Source: Candidatus Woesearchaeota archaeon (GTDB lineage: Archaea > Nanobdellota > Nanobdellia > Woesearchaeales > UBA525). Taken from it: a stretch of 32,736 nt of DNA. The notes under the pieces are model-generated. The model was given only the letters and a program-made list of their open reading frames with translations. It was not told the origin of the DNA and searched no databases. Shown here one piece after another: positions 31,288-32,736 of this stretch. The position numbers and the translations under genes were made by a program. The DNA lies in NCBI GenBank assembly GCA_018221245.1, contig JAAOYH010000061.1:1-32736 (forward strand), written 5' to 3'. Within the stretch, counting starts at the first letter, position 1. Each line of letters opens with the position of its first letter.

Positions 31288-31432
31288 CTAGCTTCTCCTC
31301 TATTCGAATCAACCGGTGCTCTAATCGCTCATACTCTCTTATTGTTACAAACGTTCCATTCGCATAAACCATCAATGAAAACACTGATGCTATTGCACTA
31401 GTTAGTATGATTAAGATTGGAGTTATTCGCAC
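31259..31432 (-). CDS. Membrane-anchored coiled-coil protein, i-spanin candidate
   Basis: 57 residues, GTG start at 31432 with AGGAGG seven bases upstream, stop TAA at 31259-31261. Residues about 3-22 are hydrophobic (ITPILIILTSAIASVFSLMV), then a predicted coiled coil (TIREYERLEHRLIRIEEKLD) to the end. The anchor plus periplasmic coil fits a small inner-membrane spanin. It overlaps the end of the lipoprotein gene by 35 bases, the kind of nesting seen in spanin pairs but in reversed order. Function inferred. Confidence 0.55.
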   Translation of the reverse strand: MRITPILIILTSAIASVFSLMVYANGTFVTIREYERLEHRLIRIEEKLDVLSVKLAN

Positions 31433-31670
31433 TCTTCTTCCTCCTACACCACTTCAACAACTTCTCTGCGTCATGTGAGTTGGTAGAAAAATAGTTCTCC
31501 AATTCTTGAGCCTGCCGAGTATATTCAGCGTCATCAGCCCCAATACACTCAGCAGTCCCATCCCCACTTAGAATACAAACTTCAATATCAGGTCCGTTCT
31601 TGCAACCTAAAAATAATGTGCTTAAAAGACTAACTAGAAATAGCGTCTTTAAGTAATTTAGCTGCTGCAC
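31398..31670 (-). CDS. Lipoprotein, o-spanin candidate
   Basis: 90 residues from the GTG at 31670, with GAGGA five to six bases upstream; an in-frame GTG at 31694 adds a very basic head. The signal peptide (QQLNYLKTLFLVSLLSTLFLGC) ends with a lipobox-like F-L-G-C. The mature part begins CKNGPDIEVCILSGDGTAEC and has a helical, Trp-containing end (SHDAEKLLKWCRRKK) with further Cys. Not Pro-rich as classic Rz1 is, so the spanin call is tentative. It overlaps both neighbours. Confidence 0.6.
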   Translation of the reverse strand: MQQLNYLKTLFLVSLLSTLFLGCKNGPDIEVCILSGDGTAECIGADDAEYTRQAQELENYFSTNSHDAEKLLKWCRRKKSANNSNLNHTN

Positions 31671-31833
31671 GTCGTTCCTCTTTCGTCTTCGCACTTCTCA
31701 CTGCAATAGATGCATCCTCAATCTTCTTAACCTTACCGCGCTCAACCATCTCACCAATAAAGGCCATCAGCTGAGTGATAAGCTTTCCGATCTTTGGAAT
31801 AGCTATGAGAGCTTGTAAAATCTTTAAGATCAT
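31630..31833 (-). CDS. Small amphipathic membrane protein of lysis region
   Basis: 67 residues. A moderately hydrophobic N-terminal helix (ILKILQALIAIPKIGKLITQ, then LMAFIGEMV), then a basic hydrophilic tail with KTKEERRAAAKLLKDAISS. It starts directly at the stop of the upstream gene and overlaps the lipoprotein gene by 41 bases. It may be a second holin or antiholin. No family recognised. Confidence 0.55.
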   Translation of the reverse strand: MILKILQALIAIPKIGKLITQLMAFIGEMVERGKVKKIEDASIAVRSAKTKEERRAAAKLLKDAISS

Positions 31834-32019
31834 TTACTTCTTTCTCTTCTTTTCAATAGAGATCGGTCCAGATCTTCCAACAAGAAGATTCTTAGCTCCC
31901 TTTAAAACATTCATTACCATTTGAAAAATCGAGTTACTCGCAAGTGCTGGAATTAAAGCAAGACCCTCAGACACAGCAAGTAGTACAGATACGATCATTA
32001 GAATTGATTCAAGATTCAT
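31834..32019 (-). CDS. Holin candidate, small membrane protein
   Basis: 61 residues from the ATG at 32019, with GGGGGA about eight bases upstream. A hydrophobic span (SILMIVSVLLAVSEGLALIP, about residues 5-24), a second moderately hydrophobic helix (SIFQMVMNVLKGAKNLLV) and a basic end (EKKRKK). This size and charge pattern fit a small holin. It is the first gene after the leftward lysis promoter. Confidence 0.6.
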   Translation of the reverse strand: MNLESILMIVSVLLAVSEGLALIPALASNSIFQMVMNVLKGAKNLLVGRSGPISIEKKRKK

Positions 32020-32043
32020 TTTTATTTCCCCCAAAGAAATGTG

Positions 32044-32057
32044 GCCACTAAAAGTGG
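32044..32057. promoter_or_regulatory. Inverted repeat in lysis leader
   Basis: Perfect dyad CCACT-AAA-AGTGG (32045-32057), between promoter and holin-candidate gene. It can form a short hairpin or be an operator; the stop of a 25-codon leader frame (32125-32048) lies within it. Confidence 0.4.
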
Positions 32058-32131
32058 GAGTAAGGAAGTACGTCTACTAACCTCTCATTAACCCGTAGTT
32101 CATCCATGAACCCAGTCTCTCCCATAACTAA

Positions 32132-32159
32132 ATTATATCATGACTTGAAGGTATGTATA
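32132..32159 (-). promoter_or_regulatory. Leftward lysis promoter, extended -10
   Basis: On the minus strand a perfect TATAAT (32137-32132) preceded by TGA, giving an extended -10 (TGnTATAAT), and TATACA (32159-32154) at 16-base spacing (four of six). It lies 113 bases before the holin-candidate ATG. Six bases past the -10 an ATG (32125) opens a 25-codon frame starting MGETGFMDEL, with no ribosome-binding site. Confidence 0.55.
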
Positions 32160-32197
32160 AAATGTGAATGTTTTATTTGAACGTTTAATGACGCTAT

Positions 32198-32736
32198 TTA
32201 AAACTCAGACGATCTTCTTCTTCTAATTACTTCCGCTGCATCGTTTGCTGACCTTGATGGTACTGGAGTTTTCTTAGGAGTAGGAGTCGGCATAGGCTTG
32301 TCTACATACTTCTTTCCACCTGAAATAAACTTTTGCATGTGTACCATCTCACCGTTCTTATTAAGTGCTGTTATAGCTTGAGCTCTCTCAAGAGGTGTCA
32401 TGTAATTAGCTGATCTTATGTCGTCACGCATTCTAGGTCTTTGAGCTACTGGGATATGAACAGGGTCAGCTGAAGTAGATCCAACGAGAATACTAGACTT
32501 AAAACTATTCACAAGATCTCGCTTAACACTCTCTGACAGATCCATCTGCATGATCTTTGGAACTGTAATAGCTCCTTTAATTTTAGCTGTATTAATAAGA
32601 ATTCGTTGAGCCATCTTTGGACCATATTTAGTCATAAGACCACCTATGGCAGCACCTGCCATTGCTCCAACAGCACCACCTAAAAGAAGGCCACCACCAC
32701 CAGCACCAAGGACGGTCCAGACAGATACTTCCTTAC
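32198..32736 (-). CDS. C-terminal part of large ejection-type protein, start beyond window edge
   Basis: 178 codons are open from the right edge to the TAA at 32198; an internal ATG at 32662 is not needed. A Gly/Ala-rich hydrophobic stretch at the entry (KEVSVWTVLGAG, then glycines) is followed by MTKYGPKMAQRILINTAKI, a charged helical part (LSESVKRDLVNSFKSS), YMTPLERAQAITALNKN, and a Pro/Thr and basic end (RRRRSSEF). The closing pattern is like the C-terminus of podovirus internal proteins. It probably belongs to the gene cut at position 1, which shares the helical, Gly/Ala-rich style, although the two fragments are out of register by one base. Confidence 0.65.
   Translation of the reverse strand, partial: KEVSVWTVLGAGGGGLLLGGAVGAMAGAAIGGLMTKYGPKMAQRILINTAKIKGAITVPKIMQMDLSESVKRDLVNSFKSSILVGSTSADPVHIPVAQRPRMRDDIRSANYMTPLERAQAITALNKNGEMVHMQKFISGGKKYVDKPMPTPTPKKTPVPSRSANDAAEVIRRRRSSEF

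Noticed and set aside
1..32736. Prophage or temperate lifestyle
   Set aside because: No integrase, excisionase, repressor or attachment-site repeat was recognised in the window.

Overview
The window reads as most or all of the genome of a short-tailed, podovirus-like double-stranded DNA phage of about 33 kb. The evidence is a contiguous virion module on the minus strand: small and large terminase subunits, a long portal protein, a scaffold, an HK97-fold capsid protein, a cluster of fibre or decoration proteins, a head-tail adaptor, a large tail protein, a GNAT-fold protein and three ejection-type proteins. No sheath, tube, tape-measure, integrase, repressor, tRNA or CRISPR array was seen, which fits a lytic phage. 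Several lipobox signal peptides and a spanin-like gene pair suggest a Gram-negative host. The taxon cannot be told from the sequence.

Layout. (1) 23069 down to 1, minus strand: the late virion operon, with tightly overlapping genes (ATGA and TAATG junctions), a strong intrinsic terminator just after the capsid gene, and a likely internal promoter near 13,000 before the large fibre genes. (2) 23088-24248, plus strand: a lone gene of unknown function that shares an 18-bp divergent promoter gap with the terminase-side gene. (3) 26000-24211, minus strand: a lipoprotein, an M15 endolysin without a normal start codon, a small HExxH metallopeptidase and three small coupled genes, one DUF6496-like. 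(4) 26001-26326: a divergent control region with an 18-bp dyad repeated twice, a long hairpin and a promoter whose predicted start falls on the ATG of the first early gene. (5) 26327-30802, plus strand: the presumed early operon of small proteins, many with zinc-type cysteine pairs, a tandem run of three related genes, and an ERF single-strand annealing protein. (6) 32736-30919, minus strand: the end of an ejection-type protein, then a promoter, two small membrane proteins (holin candidates), a lipoprotein and a membrane-anchored coiled-coil protein (spanin candidates), and a VRR-NUC nuclease.

The two window edges probably cut the same gene. If the map is a circle, the late block runs from 23069 through position 1 and on from 32736 to 30919, where it meets the early block head-on. 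The two pieces are open to the edges but need 3n+1 extra bases to join in frame, so the window may lack at least one base of the molecule.

No DNA polymerase, helicase, primase or RNA polymerase gene was recognised, so replication and transcription would depend on the host unless one of the unknown genes takes part. The points most worth a second look are the endolysin's CTG or ATT start, the three-gene paralogue array, the repeated pattern of promoters placed six bases before an ATG, the plus-strand orphan gene, and a fibre protein that carries an export signal.
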